Assembly: GCA_028554795.2 (NCBI GenBank)
Contig: CM068839.1
Span: 40,019,006-40,083,005, forward strand
Direction: 5' to 3'
Origin: Sinohyriopsis cumingii
Taxonomy: Eukaryota > Mollusca > Bivalvia > Unionida > Unionidae
DNA length: 64,000 nt
Below, piece after piece: positions 27,238-41,000 of the stretch (position 1 is the stretch's first letter; each line of letters starts with the position of its first letter). The notes beneath the pieces are model-generated. The model saw only the letters and a program-made list of their open reading frames with translations. It ran no database searches and was not told the DNA's origin. The position numbers were made by a program, and so were the translations under genes.

Positions 27238-30200
27238 CCCGCCAATGTAACAGAAACCTTCAAATGAGCGTAAGTTTCATCTGACTGATTACTGGCTATG
27301 AAATTCGAAATGGTGACAGGAGGTAGGGTTATGTCATTCCACATGGATATACAAACTGTCAAATATAGGATTTGATCCAGAAATATTTAGTGCTTTCGCC
27401 AAAAGGCCTTCTTCAGCCTACCGTAAATCAAGAGACTTAAGAAATACATCTAAGTGTTTAAAATGTACACAGACGAACTGCCGACAGACATGTTTGTGTC
27501 ACTTACATTATTTTATGAAGAGATGAAATTAGACCTGGAACCGCCCATTAGTACAACAACGGGTAGGTGGACCGATTGATCAAACTACTTTACGATTGAC
27601 TATCAGAGTATGTACATCTGAGTATTTTGCTATGTTTTCTCATTCAGCTCAGATATAAACCCGATGCTCATCCTTGTGGCAAAAATCAAGTTTTTTTAAC
27701 TTTAATATGTGGTACTCGTTGTATCATATCCCTGAATAGTGTTTTAAACTTTATTAATATAGCAATTTCTTTAAAAATGCCAAACTTAATTGTTTATTTA
27801 AGTCAGAAAATGACTTTTTTGTTTGTTTTTAATTTTAAAAAAGCTCGTGGTTAGTATATCAGAAAAGACCCCGCCTTTCGTCACGTCTTTGGACTACCGC
27901 ACGCAGACACAGGATACCTCTTCCCTACCCCATTGATGATATCAATGCTTCCCAGGATGACTTGCAATCTTACTGATCTTGTAAAATTGTGGTATTTTTC
28001 TGTTAAGACCTATTGACCCAGCGAAGGAACCGTGACATGCCGTATCTCTCTGGTTGTCTGATTTAGACTCTAAAGTGTGGCCCAAAAAGCGCAAAACTGG
28101 AAATCTCTTTTACGTTAATTAAGAGTTTACAAATGTATGTTCTATATATTTTGGAAAAAATCTCTCGTAAAACAAAATCTGCATGAAAAATTATTTCAGA
28201 ACTACCACATATGAATCGTGTTTACAAGCATAGTTACTGTATTTAGTTGATTTATTGATTGATACTTTGTCTTTAGTCATAAATTGACTAAATTCAGGAA
28301 AAATACATGAAACTAAAATATTACGATTTACAGTAAAATTGATATCGATTAGTTTGGCTGGTTGAGTTAACATTTTCCTCTGAATCTGATTCATTTTTAT
28401 TTCCAGAAATCTACGGAAACGACGGTGAAGTGTGTCCATGCAAGAACAAGCTGTTGGTGAGACATGGCTGCTAGCTATTCTCGATTCTATGCATCCTGGT
28501 ATAATCGATGTCAACATCATAAGAATAGGAGTAGATAGAGATAGAGACAATCAAGTTCTCTTGTATAATTGTGTTTGTTTTACACTAGGAATAACCTCCA
28601 CACACACACACACAAAAGCCAAACGTGCAAGAAACATAAGTAAATGTGACCTACTTTCCACCTTGGGAGGGGTACCACAATGCACGGAACATCCTAACCC
28701 AGTTTCATGCAGACACTGCAATTGCATATTTACCAGGAGGACAAAAGTTTTGCATTGGATTAACATGTAAATAACACAATTATTAGTGTGAGAAATGTGA
28801 CCAGCTTTCACTGCTAGGTGGGGTTTAGTGGTATAAAATCATGAAGGAAACATCCTAGCCACGTTCCACAATACACAATAGGTACAACTGTATTTTTGCC
28901 AGTAAGACAAAACTTTTACACTTGGGGTAGTATATCTTCGCTAGACATGGTTCCGATGTGTTTACCCTATCTACACCTTCTCGGGTCGATCAGATATTTC
29001 TTTGCTTTCTCATAGTGACATCTATTGAATTTCAAGAGTTGCCTCCCTTAGTGTGTAATGCCCACTAACCAATAGCGTGTAACAATGGTGCATTGTACTT
29101 CGGCCGAAAATGGTGGAGGTAATTGACCTCAAAAGGGTCCTTTTTAAGTTTAATATCGAAAGTATAACTATATAATAGAGAGAAGCCATTACAGGTGTAT
29201 TTCAGGTAAAGGATGTATTTTGTACAAACACCTACCAGCAGTGCAAAGTTGATTGTTTATGACTCCATTCCAGTTGTGCGCGCCTCTTGTTTCGATCTTG
29301 AAAGAACAGTTTTCAAATTTGAACAACTTTATTTTGATTAGATGCAGTGACTTGCCGCCGCATCAAATGAAATTTACAGACCCTAAGCATCGAAATATCT
29401 AAATGATCCACCAAGGTGTAGATAGGGTTACACATTGCAACCTTGGCTAACAGAGATGTGGGTAATATGTAGCAACAAAATGTAATAAAGGTAGGTCACT
29501 GTGACCATATTTTAGCTGAAATGGTTTAGAATGATGCAGTGTACGCGCCTACAAAGTTCCATGAGCACAGCATACATACAACTGGAGATCTGCCAGTAAG
29601 AATTTAAATGTGTACACTGGGGTTAACCACTAAACAATCTTCATTGGCTCAAGATAAGACGAGTATGCTACCATGACCTACATTTCGCTTGGCGAGGCAT
29701 GAAGAGTAAAGAAAAGTTCCATGAATATACAATGTCTTTAGCTGGAGATTTTTAAAAATTTATTTTCATTTATATATTCAATTGTCTACCATTTGAAGCC
29801 TACCAAGATAAAATCACTTTGAAATGTTGTAAATGTTACAAAGATTATTTTATTGTTTTCATTAAGTGATACTGTATTGCAATATGTATTGCAGTATATG
29901 TTTGTTATATCGCAATAGGTTTTTGGTGTATCGCTTTACCCCTTATAGTATCCCTGTAAGATTACCAATGCTAGGAATATTATCACAGGGCATTTTATGT
30001 CATAAACAAGCTCTCAAAAGTTTGCTAACTTATTATATTTTAATTCTTTTATAGTTTTTAGACTTTGAATCCAAGAAGTAAAGTTTGATTGGCTTAAAGT
30101 TCAACTCAGCAGCTCGGTAAAACGGAGAGTTATAACCGAACAAATGAGCCAGGTTTCTGTAATAGAAACAATGTATAACGGCGCATGCTGTTATTGTAAC

Positions 30201-31782
30201 GCGTACCTGTTTTGTTACATATTATTGCAGAACATCGAAAAAGGATTAACTTGGGTTTGGGGTGGATGGGTATCTCAAATCTATGCGATATCGCTTATCT
30301 ATAATTTGACGATATGTTTGTCGTGCCAAATCGTACGACGATACATCGCGATGGGGATACGTGAAAGTATCAATGGACCGGTCATTCCGATCCATAAGAG
30401 GTGGTCAGGAAAACATGGTAACAGTGTTGACCACAAAGGCAATTACTGTTAATTGTTGAAACTAACTAAATGTGGGACTTTAACTGGTAGAAATAATAAT
30501 TAAGGTTTGTTTTCTTTTGCAAAAAGTAAATAATGTAAATTAAAAGTCGCCATTAATTGTATAATTCTTAGTAGCCTTAATGCCTGCTTTTGTCAAGTCT
30601 TGGAACTGCAGCGGAACCGTGACAATGCAGGCACCAACACAACTACCCGTTTTGCCTGGCAGTGCCAAAATATTATGCTTCTGTCGTAATCCCACGTTTT
30701 GATGGAACTGGCTGAGACTAATAATTGAAGAGGTACAAATGTCCTGAGCAGATTCTTAGAATGGAAAACCTAGCCACGGATCCCCTTTCCCACCCACACG
30801 CATTATTTAAGTTTGCTGTGTCTCACAATAGAGAGACAGACAGACATCGACCACCACGTCGCCATTTTCATTCAGATATCACGGCGCCACTGATGTTTCA
30901 AAGGGATATTAATCTATTTCATCGTGCGCCAAGCTAACATACCAGATTGCAGGGACGAATTAAAGCTTTGGGAGGCCCGAAAATCTTAACATAGGAGGGC
31001 CCTCATAGATCTACAAATACACCCTGAACGCAGTTCTTCCACTAACCTTTATACGTGTATAATTAATTATTATAGCTATATTAGGAAGAGTATTTGACGG
31101 TTTAGTCTTATGTACAGTTATTTAAACACCTGTAATTTTATCCATAACACCCGTGGGGAGCGGGGATGATATCCCCAACCCCTTAATTTGGCCTTCCCAA
31201 CTTTTATTGCGCTACATTGGAACTTTCAATATGTGATCGTTTTACCCGTGTCATGCTTAACAGTGTGTTATAAAATGAAATCTGTCAACTGCAGGAAGAA
31301 ATTGCACGAATGGAAAGACAGTGGAAAATGCTCATGTGTATAATGAAAAATGCACATAACAAAATCATTCACATGGAAATTTTTTATAACATATTCAACA
31401 AATTCAGTAATAAATATTGGCAGCTGTCAGTATGCAATCTAGACTGTTCATATAAGGTACATAGAGAATGTAAGATAAAGTAGAATATTCAGCACATATT
31501 AATGTAAAATAAATGCATATAAATATGATGGCAATCCCCTCCCCCATAAGATAAATGGAGTTTTACTTCCTTGACATCAAATATTACCTTATACTTGGCC
31601 GCAGTTATCGTGTGGAAGCACAGACAGTAGCCAGTGCGTTTCGTCCAAACAGGGCGACAAACAAACTCACATTTCACGGCCATTAAATTAAAATGTCTGT
31701 TAGTGCAGGTTAGTGTTTACTATCAAATGAACTTGACCTATCTCAGCTGGCTGATACCGTAAGTTTCATGGTTTCATAATTC
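27238..31782. other. Intergenic DNA with weak internal repeats
   Basis: No gene recognised. Between about 28600 and 28950 a unit of roughly 150-180 bp occurs twice: phrases such as 'aaatgtgacc', 'ggaacatcc' and a stretch on 'aagacaaaa' recur. A third, more diverged copy may lie at about 29450-29640. This looks like an old repeat. The longest frames (102-119 codons near 28191-28770 and 30144-30452) show no domain. Confidence 0.5.
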
Positions 31783-31794
31783 TGCTTTTGTTGG

Positions 31795-31964
31795 TTGTTG
31801 TTGTTGTTGGGTTTAACGCCATTTTTCAGCACATGATAGGCTATGTATGGTGGCCAGTATTAATGGTGGAGGAAGAACCCGGGAAAACCCCGGGAAGAAC
31901 CACCGACCCACGAGCAGCTACTGACAAGCTTTCTCACAGATCCACATTGGCCGAATCCTAGACT
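31795..31964 (-). mobile_element. tRNA-type SINE, 5'-truncated, with target duplication
   Basis: On the minus strand it reads from a conserved 3' domain ('ctgaaaaatggcgttaaa') into a (CAA)n tail. The plus strand shows (GTT)n at its left. TGCTTTTGTTGG flanks it on both sides (31783-31794 and 31965-31976), a 12-bp target duplication. The tRNA-like head present in the sister copies is absent. Confidence 0.88.
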
Positions 31965-32080
31965 TGCTTTTGTTGGAAAGAACTGATTTTATACTACACA
32001 CATTAACGAACGTACCGTTAACAATTTGTCGATACCTATATATTTCTTTCTGCTAACTTTACTCTTTTCCAGTATTTTTG

Positions 32081-32334
32081 TTGTTGTTGTTGTTGTAGGG
32101 CTTAACGCCATTTTTCAGCACACGATTGGCAATACATGGCGGCCAGTACTAATGGTGGAGGAAGAACCCGGGAAACCTCCCGGAAAGAACCACCGACTCA
32201 CGAGAAGCTACTGGGAAGCTTTCTCACGTATACACATTGGCTGAATCCGAGACTCGAACCCACGCAGACAGAGGTGAGATGGCACTGATCCGTAACGGGG
32301 AGCGCTTTAAACAACTCGGCCACTCAAGGCCCCT
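32081..32334 (-). mobile_element. tRNA-type SINE, full length, with target duplication
   Basis: The minus strand has a tRNA-like head with a B-box-like 'gggttcgagtctcgg', then the same 3' domain as the neighbouring SINE, then a (CAA)n tail. CCAGTATTTTTG flanks it (32069-32080 and 32335-32346). It lies about 100 bp from the first SINE, in the same orientation. Confidence 0.9.
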
Positions 32335-33449
32335 CCAGTATTTTTGTTCCTGATAAATATTTTTTTCAGTGCATTGTCGACAAAAAGTACACTTGCGCTT
32401 GGTATGTGCCGTCTGCTACAAAGAGCCATCACGCGCTTGGACATAACGACTGCTACAAAAGGAACACAACGATGATATTTAATGAAATACTTTATTAACA
32501 CCACTGATACAACTTAAAAGTAAAGATAACTGTTGTCAAAACACAAATTATTTTTATATAACCTGCGAGAAGATTAAAAATAAATTAAAAAAGGAACTCT
32601 TTAGTGATCAGGTACAACTCACTTTATTGAGTGATTAACCATCTCTACTAAATTACTCCTTTAACATACAGAGTTAGTTATGCTTCTTTCTCCAAGGAGT
32701 GTTAATGATATAATTAAAGTCATTTACTTTTATTTCAGTGATATAAGGACCATAACATTTAGCTAGAAGAAGATTATAATGTACGAGCAAGAGAGCCAAA
32801 AACTAAATCACCAAACTAGAAACTTCTTTCCATTGTACTTCTTCATACCTTAATTTCATTTTTGACAGTAGAGTGAAGATTTCTTGCTACTTCTCAAGCA
32901 TTAGACATTTGAAATCAGAGACAAGAAGAGTAATCTTGGTATCTACATTATTTTAATAAATTAAAAGATTCAAAGATTCATTGGAACCACAACTTAATGA
33001 TTCTTGAACTGAGACTTTAAGAGCAGTGAACAATTTTATCCTGTATCAAAGCAATATAGTCGAATCAGATTTTTGAAAACCTGATGAAATCTTTCTAAAA
33101 CCCCTTGACTTGCAGGGTGAAAGGCAGAAAATTGGCTGGATGCCTAATGTATACATAACTTGCTGGAAACTTCCAGGCATAACATATCACCATTGATCAA
33201 ACTGATTTGGGAAGTCCAAAAATACTTTTAAAAGTTGTTTATGAAAGCATTTATTATAGTTTTAGCATTAATTTTCCTCAGTGGATTGGCCCCTGGAAAT
33301 CTTGTGTACGCACACATTATGGTCAGAAAGCATTGGTTACCTGACTTGGTTTTAGGTAAAGGAGAGACACAGTCTACCATTATTCAATGGTTCGTCAAAT
33401 GCAAGAATAGGTTGCCGATGAACGTAGGTATATATTAGGACAGAATTTT

Positions 33450-34598
33450 TTAGTACAAATAATAAGATTGAAATTTTCTCTAAACTGTATTAAAAGTAAG
33501 TTGGTAAATTATATTGAAAGTAAATTTCTATTAAAATATATTGAGACTGAATCCATTTATTTCGGTATTGCAATCATATACTATTTAATACAGAATGCGC
33601 CCTTATGAACAAGTACAAACCGTCTTATACATTTCCCTTGTATCCTAAGTCAGCACACACACAAAAACTACAGGTAAAGTACCGCATTGCGGAAACCTAA
33701 AAATTCCTAAGCTATTACTAATCGCGCTGACGTTGTAGAATTGTCTGTCTAATGATGTACATAGACCCAGACGATAACCTGTAAGAGACCTTGGGATTCT
33801 GGTAGCCACAAAGAGATAGGCGCGTGCCCATATTTGGCTTTGTCTTAAGAAACTGATATATAAAGTCTCAGCCACGGGCACACGCCAGTTTGCTCGCCAG
33901 AAACTCAAACAGCTTCTGTCTTTGCAGGTAAGATAATCGTCTATGTACAATTTTTCATGGTATAAGACTTGTTAGTGTTATAAGAACTTGTAGTGTTAAG
34001 ATGTTAATCTAACATCAGTACGTTTCAACATTAGATTATTTTAATATTTCTTTACTATTCTTTAATATAATATATTGGAAAGTTTAATTGTTTGAAGAAC
34101 TTATATTTACTTGTAATTATATTATTGATTATAGTAAAAAGCAACGTTCGCTACAAACTTCATACTCAGTAATAGTTAATTTAGAAATAAAATACTCTTT
34201 AAATAATAGAGTTTAATATGTTGACATTTTAGAATAAATTCAGTAAAATATATTTCAATTACGGTATTAGTCTGAAATATTGAATTTTAGATTCTTTAGC
34301 TATAGTGAAATTATTCGATATTTAATTATATTCTAAAAGGTAGAACCTATACAATGTATGATGTTGGTAAGTGAAAGAAGATCGTAGTTATATATGTATC
34401 TCATATCCGTAATTTAAGATTATGTAGATTGATATTGGAATGTAATTTTATACGTATTTCAATAAAGTTTGCTCTCCAGAAACTCAAACAGCTTCTGTCT
34501 TTGCAGCTCGATCCCCTACCCTCGCAAGCCAAATTCCCCAGATGCAGCCACACCTTTATCGTCAAGTGACACCTCTTTCAAGAGGATTGTACTTCCCT

Positions 34599-34646
<48 letters not shown>

Positions 34647-34680
34647 TGGGTTTCGAAAAAGCTTGACTTAGAGTTTATTA
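33450..34680. mobile_element. Insertion of LTR-like character inside the Gypsy fossil
   Basis: A direct repeat of about 40 bases ('cagaaactcaaacagcttct' and flanks) occurs at about 33888-33927 and 34468-34506. The first copy is preceded by 'tatataaag', a TATA-like box. The second is preceded by 'caataaag', a poly(A)-signal-like sequence. This resembles the repeated R region of a retroelement end, but no coding sequence is present. The (TC)n tract at 34601-34643 lies beside it. Classification is uncertain. Confidence 0.35.
34601..34643. repeat. (TC)n microsatellite
   Basis: About 21 TC units. Confidence 0.97.
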
Positions 34681-36417
34681 GACAAATCACTCATAAAAGC
34701 TGGTGGACAATCCTTTCTTGTAAAGGCCTATGGATAAATTCTTTCCGATGGATACAAACTTTTTCTCGTAAAATATCTGCTGATTGAGGCTTCCTACCAT
34801 TTGACAAGTGTGACAAGCTCTACAGCACATGTAAGTATCACTTTTAATTTTTGGCCAACAAAAATGATTAAAGATTTGAAGATAAGTTTTACTGACTCCT
34901 AAATGATCAGCCAAGGGAGTTTCATGGGTTAGGAAAATAATATTTCCTGTCAATATGACTTTGGAACAAAAATTTGAAATCTCGTTACAGCGGGTACCTC
35001 AGATGGTCTTCGTTTTCTTGTAAGGATGCCGTGTTTCACAAAATAACAAACTGGGATTATTGTGGCTTCAAGTTCGCTATTAGCTCTCTGAAAGAAACAG
35101 GTCTCAGGATCTTGTTTTTGTTCGACAATGAGTGCTTGTCCTTTGCCACTCTAGTTAGAATGAAAATAGTTAATAGTTTAATAGTGATAGGCTTAGCAGA
35201 ATCGTCAGTACGTAATATAGAACATGAATGAATCATAATTCTCCATAATAAATGTCAGACACGTTTGTTTGGCCCAACCATTATATTGCTTTCGATAGAA
35301 GGTCGTGACTTCGACATGTAAGAAATAAGAGTATTTGGAATAGCTCTATCTTGATGTTGTTGCTTATTTTTCAGTCTGTAACGATCAGAAGTGACGTACT
35401 CTTTCTTTTTACAATAAGTGCATGTAGGAAGAGATAAGGATTTACGACTCTCAGTCTTATCAGAAGTTTAATATCGAGAAGTTCTGCCAGATTAAGATTT
35501 TGGAAGTGCTGGTGTGAGACTGAACATCGTTTATCAAATATGTGCTATTTTTCACATGTAAAATCGACAGGAGTTTGTGAAATTTCTGTTCTACAATTCC
35601 AGAACCTTTGTCGATATGCCTCTGGCACCAGCTCATAATCCTTCAAGATGCACAACATAACTACATCATAATCAGCACCGACAGTGAAGTGTAGACTTCA
35701 AACAGTTTGCCAATAAGTACACTTTGTAATAATAAAGTCAAATACCTTCTCGGCCATTTCAAGTTTTCAGCAATTTGTTTTCAATCTGAGGAAAGTACGG
35801 ATCTACTTTTTCTTTGAAAGAGGTACTAACACAATATTTCTGGCAACATCAAAATATAAACTTTCGTAAAGGGGGGGGGGAGGGTCTGCCTGCCAGCTCT
35901 AATTTATTTAAACTTCAACTGCTCCCTCCCTCTCTCTTTCTGAATCTGTGTTTCTCTCTCTCTCTGCTTTTGAAATTGCCTCTACATTTCGTTTTCATGA
36001 ATTTGCAACTGCATCATTTCTTTCTGAACTAAGACATGATGATTCCAATTCCATATCTGGTTTTCAAACTGTAATTCATTTAATTTCCTAGCAGCACCAA
36101 AGACAGACTCACAAATAAAACCCAAAGCATTTGTATTACAATTTTCCTTTTGCAACAAATATTGGATAAAAATCTTTTTCACTTCTTGCTTTGTTGAGGA
36201 TATTTTTACTTCCGAAATGTCTGGCAAGCTCAAGAAACGTGTCCTTCTTCATAGACTCTAATCCTTTCTTAGTAGGATTTAAAACGAATTTCTCTACATT
36301 AGAACATTAGATAACATTGTGAATGCTTGTTTGTTTCACTAAAGATTTCTCAAATATTTGAAAATGAAAAATAATTGTAATTTCTCTGAAATATTTTAAA
36401 GAAAGTAGGATCCCAGA

Positions 36418-36640
36418 AGTAGTAATAGGGGATACCCTACGGACAATGGAAATCTCAGTCAAAAAGTTCATGGGAATGTGTACGTACAAGGTTTCTCAGA
36501 TCCCCCCCCCCCTCGGGAACGTTTACGGACAATGGGAATTTAACATGGGGAATATTGGGACTGTATAGGGACAAGGTAAAGTCGGGTTGTTGTATAGGGG
36601 CAATAGGAATGGAACAAGTGAGGTGACTTCATGGTACAGA
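36418..36640 (+). repeat. P2a left terminal region
   Basis: It starts AGTAGTAATAGGGGATA, similar to AGTAGTAAGGTGGGATA at 52377, and contains subterminal repeats of the type 'ggacaatgggaatttaacat'. The exact terminus is inferred from the first shared bases of the two copies; the right end is not available for confirmation. Confidence 0.5.
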
Positions 36641-36850
36641 AGATTGGTAACAATGTTGAAAAGGGTTGATCTCAATCGGACCAAACACCGGGAAAAAAGC
36701 TAGAACGCTTACGGGACATATACATATATAACACATATAACATACAACATACAAACATAGACTGATGAACATCAATCTATGACACAAACAACTATACAAC
36801 CGACTAAAATAAATTTAGTCAAGAAAGCAAATCTTTCGAGGCATATGAAT

Positions 36851-36866
36851 GGTCCTGAAAAGGGCC
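36851..36866 (-). promoter_or_regulatory. Histone-type 3' stem-loop, P2a, minus strand
   Basis: On the minus strand an 'ACAAA' lead is followed by a six-pair stem with a TTTC loop and an ACC-type tail, close to the histone mRNA 3' stem-loop. A 'CTCGAAAGA' purine-rich element lies about 15 bases further on, as expected of the U7-binding histone downstream element. It is slightly worn compared with P2b. Confidence 0.6.
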
Positions 36867-37354
36867 TTTGTTTTTTTTTGTTGACATCATTTCTTTAACA
36901 GAGGGCATCGCATAGGTCTTCTTATCGTCTTCAAACTTCTTCTGACGTCTGGACCGTAGATGATGGCTCTCTTCAAACAGCCTTGTCTCTCCACATAGAT
37001 TCTTCTTTTCTAAACGCTCGTGACGATGATCCGGATAATTGTACATGATGATTTTACATACATGAGTAAGTCTGTGAGGAACAGCATCGACAATACGAGG
37101 GTAGATGATTCTACGATTGTCCACATCTTGTGACGAGAACAGGTGAAGGGAATGAAATGAGCTGCGGTTATTTATAGTGGAAGAACGGATCGAAACGTAT
37201 TGAATTTTTGTCACCAATCCTAACGGATTACAAAATTCAGCTGCAGTGTAGAGTCTGTCTTCCAATCCGAAGCGAGCTGCCTGTGACGTCAATTTACCTA
37301 TATAGGTGCGTTATCGGCTGTTCGCCGTGAATTAATGCGACAGAGTTTTCAGAC

Positions 37355-38004
37355 ATGACGGAAACTAAGAAGACACTGATTTATGGTGCAACGGCCGTGG
37401 AGAAGAGAAGCTATGGCATAGCAGCGGTACCAAAGTCAACACGGTCTTACTTCCAGATTTTAACTGGGATTTAGTCGATTTTCTTTCTTCTTCGCAAGAA
37501 TTTTGTCCAGTACCAGCACCTTCGTCAACTTCTTTACCACACGTCGATGATTTTAAACAGAGACATAAAGAAGAATTGGAGAAATTTTACAACAACAGAA
37601 AGAAACAGAACAAGCATTTTTCGTTCAACAGCAACAGCAACAGCGAGAAGAAGAAGAGAAGAAGAAGAAGAAGAAGCAAGAAGCAAGAATGAAACGACAG
37701 GAAGAAGAAGCAGCAGAAAAGAAACAAGGTCTAGGAAAGAAGGAGGACAGTGAAAGTCAAACAGTAACGGTACTCTTAGACTTTTTAGCAGTTAAGGAGT
37801 CTGAAACAAATGTATCAGACTTCTTTATTACGACCCAAGAGAAAAAGACATTCCCGAGCCAAACAACACAACCCTTCTACTTCGCCTGCAATACCACCCC
37901 TAGAGATTTCTACCAAATCATCATCGACAGGAGCCAGACCAGAAGTAGGCCTTCGCCGTGGTGAAGGCTTAAAGCAGTTAAAGCTGATTACGTCCCGTTC
38001 CTGA
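37355..38004 (+). pseudogene. P2a left-end plus-strand gene remains (Gln/Glu/Lys-rich)
   Basis: The rightward member of the divergent pair. A TATATAG box at about 37303 lies some 50 bp before an ATG at 37355. The encoded sequence is rich in Gln, Glu, Lys and Arg in its middle, and its end (stop at 38002-38004) matches the tail preserved in P2b before 53285. The histone-type stem-loop follows about 33 bases later. No domain is recognised and it does not look like a histone. It is a broken fossil with a few breaks. Confidence 0.5.
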
Positions 38005-38037
38005 GTTTGTTTTTTAAATAAAAAAGAAACACCCAAC

Positions 38038-38053
38038 TGTTCTTTTCAGGACC
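38038..38053 (+). promoter_or_regulatory. Histone-type 3' stem-loop, P2a, plus strand
   Basis: CTTTTCAGGACC followed by ACCCT, about 33 bases after the stop of the rightward gene, with 'CTCTCGAAAGGAGAT' just downstream. It corresponds in position and sequence to the better preserved signal at 53310-53325, with a worn stem. Confidence 0.6.
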
Positions 38054-41000
38054 ACCCTCTTCTCTCGAAAGGAGATATTATTCATTTTACCCTTTTTAGC
38101 CCCACGATTTGACCGTCTAAACATTATGAGGCCCATTTTCTTTGTTCTTACAGATAAAACACGTATCTTGACTTTTATCTCGAAAGGAGGAGGATTAGTC
38201 CGTCGGCTTGCCTGAAGAAAACTTTCGTATAACACCTGGCAAAGCTCTGATCAGAAGTGCTATCTGTGTTGGCTCTTCCATCGCTCTTGTCGGTTTGAGA
38301 GTGAAATGAAGACTGGAAGCGAAGACACCGAGCTTCTATATATACACTGGTTTGACATGGACCCGTGGCGCTTACAATGTAGTCATTTGACTTTTTGAAG
38401 TCAAGATGAAACGATCGCATTAATTCGTGGAGAAAGGAGAAGAAAGTAAGAGGCAGAAACGTGACTTATCACCTCGCACAGTAGCGGAAGTCTTGGAACA
38501 AATTCACGCCACCATTTTAAAGATAACATTAGTGTGCCAGAATTCAGACCCATATATTCTACACCCTGCCAAAGTCCACCACCACCACCACCACCACCAC
38601 TAGTAAACCCTCAAAAGTACTACCACATTCGAGAGACGGAAAAGCGCTCCTCTAAATAATTTATAACTACGGATTACACTTACACGGAGAAGTTTAATGA
38701 TTTCAAGTCCGAAGTACCCTTGGAGAAAGCAGAGCGATTCATCACCGAGATGTTGGATTCTTTGTTAGCGACACTGAAGCGGCAATGTCAAGCGAAAGAA
38801 TCCGATCGCTTGAGACTTCTCATTAATCACGACAATTTGAAGTCCCCTGTTTAGATTGAGTTTAGCAGCCCATCAGAACTGACACCTTCATCGACAAGAT
38901 TCAACACTTGCAACAGTCCAACGAAAAGTTTGACATCACTGATGGAAAAGAGACACTGTTTATTACCAACGCTTCTCTTCCCAAGCGACCAGACGCTAAA
39001 ATGTGATTTTGCTTGACGACCTTCCCAGCATCAAAACGATCCTCGTCCGTACGAACAGCCCTCAAGACCTAATGTGTTTAGCCCGTGCCATTGTCGTAGG
39101 ACGAACGTATACCGACAAGAAAGACACGTTAGAATGGAAAACAGCCTGGAAAACTATTCAACGATCAGACCTAACCAAACAACGAAGAGACGCTGGACTC
39201 CTGTTACAGCAAGCGGGGCTATCCAAAGACACAACCTGCGGCATTCCTGAAATGCAAAAATTACAAGACACCTTGGCTCCACGCTACACCTTGAAAGTAC
39301 ACCCTCAAGAAGTGCGTGGACCTCTATTGTTTCGAGGCAAAGATTTAAAAGACGGAATATACAGTCACGTCTATTATCACGATGAACTTTTGATGCCATC
39401 ACCAGTATCGCCCCATTCCTGGGATACAGTTATTATTGTGAGAAATGTGACTATGGCTATAACCATCGAGAGCAACACAAACATTGTGGATCGAAATGCT
39501 CAGGATGTTTGGCCTCTAAACCATGTATTGACGAAGGACAAGAACAAATTCATTGTCTTGCTTGTCAGTGCACTTTTGTCATCCCTGCCTGTTAACAACA
39601 TCATCTAAAGACGCAAGGTTCACAGCAGAAAAGCGCATGTCAACTGCTGAGATTGTGCCCTATTTGTGGACAAGTCATACGTACCAACAGTGCCAATGCA
39701 CACGTATGTTCAGGAAAGAAACGATGTCACAGTTGTCACCAAATCGTGGACTTGGAATACAAATGCTTCATTAAAAACAAATACCAGCCCCAACACGAAG
39801 AAGATGACCAGAAGAAAGGCAATTTCATCTTTTGCGATTTCGAATTCATGCAAGAGACTAGCATTCACATTCCTAATTTCTGCGTGGCTCATCGAGCGTG
39901 CGAGAAATGCACCCAAGGACCGATCTTTAGTCATTTCCCTCACTGTAGCAAGATGCCTGGAGGGCGTGAAAAATCTTTCGGGGACCGAACACGCTAGCCG
40001 ATTTCGCCCAATTGATCTTAGACCCCATCCACGAGACGTGGAGCCAAGAGGACATCGAACGTTACGGAGATTTCATCGCCAAGCCACGGTGATGGCTCAA
40101 AATTTCTCGGGGTACGATGGGAGTTTATTTTGATATACTATACGGAACAAGGCACCGCACGTCCTAAAGTCACTTTGAACGGAGGCAAAATCATTTCCAT
40201 GCAAGTGCAGTTTAATGATTCGATGAGTTACTTGGCCATGCTTGTGAGCCGAATGTCTAAAACGTTTGAAATGACAGACATGGCCAAAGGCTATTACCGT
40301 ACTTTTTCAATACCAAAGCCAATCAACATGCCGTTCTACCCAATTTGCCTGAGGCTCTCTACTAAGACTCCGACAACATGCGCACCGAACAACGAGAAGC
40401 TTTCTAAGCTTGGTACTACACTCACACCTCGGACCCTATCGAATTTCAGGAAGAAATGTTAACGTAATGTATAGGACACACGGTTTTAATTTTATGAAAA
40501 ATTAGGAACCAGCCTTAAAATGGGTGAACATAAAATAGAGTATATATGCGTCTGGCTGACCAGGATTGGTTAATAATGTAAGTTATGTTGTAGGAAAAAG
40601 AATCTTTGTTTTATTGATGGAATTTCAGTCCTTTAACAGTCTTTGGAACACTCATTACTAAAATTAGCACCTGACTCTTTGGTGTGGAATTAAAAGCACA
40701 TGTTTCAAACACATGCAGGTCCAGAAAATGCCGCAGCTCATATCCTTTCCTCTACACAGAAGCTGACATCCATGTTTCATCTATACACTATACTGATAAA
40801 TGTAGATTTGATCATGAGCACTCAAAAATTTTAAGTTATTGAATTTTTAATATCATGGTGTTTGCATAGGTGTACTATGGGAACTGAATTAGTACCGTGA
40901 GTCCTAAAGCTCTGGACATTGAATGCCAACTGTTAGAAGTATACGAAATGTATCACTTTCGCAAGACAGACAAATACCCAAAGGGCAAGGAGACTCAGAA

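Larger units (their letters stand above)
32640..36300 (-). mobile_element. Gypsy-type LTR retrotransposon fossil, decayed
   Basis: On the minus strand, recognisable parts in order are: gag-like sequence with a zinc-knuckle-like patch (about 36290-35290), the HHCC zinc domain of integrase (34953-34687, with 'HLGVSKTYLQIFNHFCWPKI' and CxxC), the integrase catalytic core (about 33430-32980) and an integrase C-terminal 'GPY' module (about 32880-32650). Most of pol between gag and integrase is absent. A further insertion (about 33450-34680) separates two integrase parts. The element is an old, heavily broken fossil with many breaks. I could not identify its own LTRs. Confidence 0.72.

Noticed and set aside
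28191-28811. Frames of 86-119 codons on both strands
   Set aside because: They overlap diverged repeats and a short CA tract, with no domain or conserved start context.
33645-33950. 101-codon minus-strand frame as a gene
   Set aside because: It overlaps the LTR-like insertion with its TATA and R-like repeat and has no recognisable domain.
36851-38053. A captured host histone gene pair, suggested by the stem-loops and the divergent layout
   Set aside because: None of the frames between the stem-loops in either copy shows H2A, H2B, H3, H4 or H1 sequence, and the pair is in the same place in two Polinton copies.
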